DNA of 7,315 bases from an uncultured Lachnospiraceae bacterium (GTDB taxonomy: Bacteria > Bacillota > Clostridia > Lachnospirales > Lachnospiraceae). A program made the translations under genes and the position numbers. Of the stretch, positions 6,400 to 7,315 are shown one piece after another. Numbering within the stretch: the first letter of the stretch is position 1; each line of letters begins with the position of its first letter. The stretch is taken from positions 1-7,315 of the forward strand of contig CAKRJK010000069.1 of the NCBI GenBank assembly GCA_934351705.1, read 5' to 3'. The notes beneath the pieces are model-generated. The model worked only from the letters and a program-made list of their open reading frames with translations, was not told where the DNA came from and did not search any database.

Positions 6400-7315
6400 A
6401 TGGAAGCAAAACAAGTACTAAGTAAACTTAATCAGGCACGAAGAGCATTAGACTCCTTGCCGCAGGTTGAAATAATAGACGAATGGGATTTTGATGAAAA
6501 ATTAAATGTTTGGTATTTGCATTTGGGTATAACAATTGATTATAAAACAAAGTATTTCCCACAGGTATCCAAGTGGTATATTATCGTTGACCCTAACTAC
6601 CCAAAAGGAAAGATAAAAGTATATCCTGATGTAAGAGACAGTATAATGGTTACATTATATCATCAGGCTAACAACTCTAAAGTCGAAGGGAATGGGCTGT
6701 GGAGAAAAGGAGCACTGTGCCTTGAGGTAAATACACTTTCTGCTTTTCAGCCAGAACCATATAATATCGATGAACGATTGATATACCATGTAAAAAGAAC
6801 GATTAATTGGCTTGAATTAGCTGCAAGAGGACAACTGGTCACAGACACGGAACTATTTGAACTTCCAGAATTTACTTTAAGCAATATATTGGAAATGCAA
6901 TTTGCTTTCTCTGAAGATACGGTTACCTTTATGCAGTGGGAGAGTACTGATTGCAGATATGGCATAGCGGAATTAGATGTTTATAAAAGCAACCCGTTTG
7001 TGTATTATGTAAAATGCTTCAAATCTTTAACGGGTAACATTGAGCACTATACGCAATGGGGAAAACACCTATCAGAAACGAGAATCTCTGCTCCAATTAA
7101 TGCTCCGTGGATACTTTTAAAGCAGACTCCAGTAATTAATGAGTGGCAAGCACCAGAAACATTTGGCGAATTGTTAGTTGCCTGTGAAAAACAACATATT
7201 AATATAATGTGTATCCTTCAAAATATTGTCTCAAAAATTCGGGACGGAAAACGGCATTTGCCGCGCTTGTTTCCTGCGGAAGCAGTCGCGTGGCGGGGGA
7301 AAGTCTTTCCTCTCA
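6400..7315 (+). CDS. cap2: Cap2, CBASS E1/E2-like conjugating enzyme, N-terminal E2 part (3'-partial)
   Basis: The frame starts one base after the CD-NTase stop and stays open to the window end (305 codons). Residues 1-145 resemble a ubiquitin-conjugating (UBC) fold. WYIIVDPNYPKGKIKVYPDV at 59-78 corresponds to the YP-x-x-x-P beta meander. GLWRKGALCLEVN at 99-111 carries the probable catalytic Cys, C107 (codon 6718-6720), close to the position of the E2 Cys recalled for Enterobacter cloacae Cap2. NWLELAARGQL at 136-146 is the helix that follows. Cap2 links the C-terminus of its CD-NTase to cellular targets and thereby primes the synthase. The E1/ThiF adenylation domain would follow but is not reached. 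AAGGA at 6383-6387 is a weak ribosome site 12 nt from ATG, and coupling to the CD-NTase stop is likely. Residues after about 280 look unlike the family (see the tail entry). A bare E2-like protein is the alternative. Confidence 0.75.
   Translation, partial: MEAKQVLSKLNQARRALDSLPQVEIIDEWDFDEKLNVWYLHLGITIDYKTKYFPQVSKWYIIVDPNYPKGKIKVYPDVRDSIMVTLYHQANNSKVEGNGLWRKGALCLEVNTLSAFQPEPYNIDERLIYHVKRTINWLELAARGQLVTDTELFELPEFTLSNILEMQFAFSEDTVTFMQWESTDCRYGIAELDVYKSNPFVYYVKCFKSLTGNIEHYTQWGKHLSETRISAPINAPWILLKQTPVINEWQAPETFGELLVACEKQHINIMCILQNIVSKIRDGKRHLPRLFPAEAVAWRGKVFPL
7233..7315. other. Unassigned GC-rich tail
   Basis: By hand count the final 79 bases are about 58% GC, against about 34% in the 90 bases before. 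The Cap2 frame stays open through it, but the residues from about 287 (LPRLFPAEAVAWRG) do not resemble the glycine-rich start of an E1 domain, and no other frame on either strand gives a protein I recognise. It also does not resemble the missing part of TilS. It may be a second chimeric join or a repeat. Confidence 0.4.

Noticed and set aside
1..7315. CRISPR arrays, tRNA or rRNA genes, insertion sequences, attachment sites
   Set aside because: No spaced direct repeats, tRNA-like cloverleaf, rRNA sequence, transposase or terminal inverted repeats were seen on either strand.

Overview
The window looks like a chromosomal piece from an anaerobic, endospore-forming Firmicute, most likely a Lachnospiraceae-type Clostridium relative. 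The evidence is a spoIIE gene followed directly by tilS (a conserved order in Clostridia and Bacilli), a DegV-family protein, a very large hybrid histidine kinase and moderate-to-low GC. The sequence starts inside, or just at, the first gene and runs off the end of the last one. All recognisable genes are on the + strand.

Region 1 (2-3555) is a two-gene unit: a membrane-bound hybrid sensor kinase (HisKA, HATPase, degenerate receiver, true receiver, Hpt) overlapping by 4 bp a divergent DegV-family lipid-binding protein. The pair is probably translationally coupled.

Region 2 (3556-3691) is a short intergenic stretch. It holds a promoter with perfect TTGACA and TATAAT boxes but a 21-bp spacer, the hallmark of Spo0A-activated spoIIE/spoIIG-type promoters. 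It also holds a hairpin whose 3' arm contains the spoIIE Shine-Dalgarno sequence and is followed by a T run.

Region 3 (3692-5877) is spoIIE, the membrane PP2C phosphatase that activates sigma F in the forespore, with a 1-bp overlap to the beginning of tilS (tRNA-Ile2 lysidine synthetase).

Region 4 (about 5878-7232) is foreign to the locus. After codon 118, tilS changes without a frame break into the C-terminal half of a CBASS CD-NTase (cyclic-oligonucleotide synthase). That half is interrupted by an in-frame amber codon and ends in a flexible tail closing with GRFA. It is followed immediately by the N-terminal E2-like part of Cap2, the E1/E2 ligase-like partner of type II CBASS. The phage-defence module is therefore visible only as a headless synthase and the front of its conjugating enzyme. 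The effector, the catalytic half of the synthase, the E1 domain and any Cap3 are not in the window.

Region 5 (about 7233-7315) is a short, much GC-richer tail that keeps the Cap2 frame open but does not look like Cap2. Because tilS is normally essential and both edges of the CBASS piece are abrupt, a chimeric assembly at the end of a contig is at least as likely as a real insertion. This should be settled before any biology is built on the fusion.
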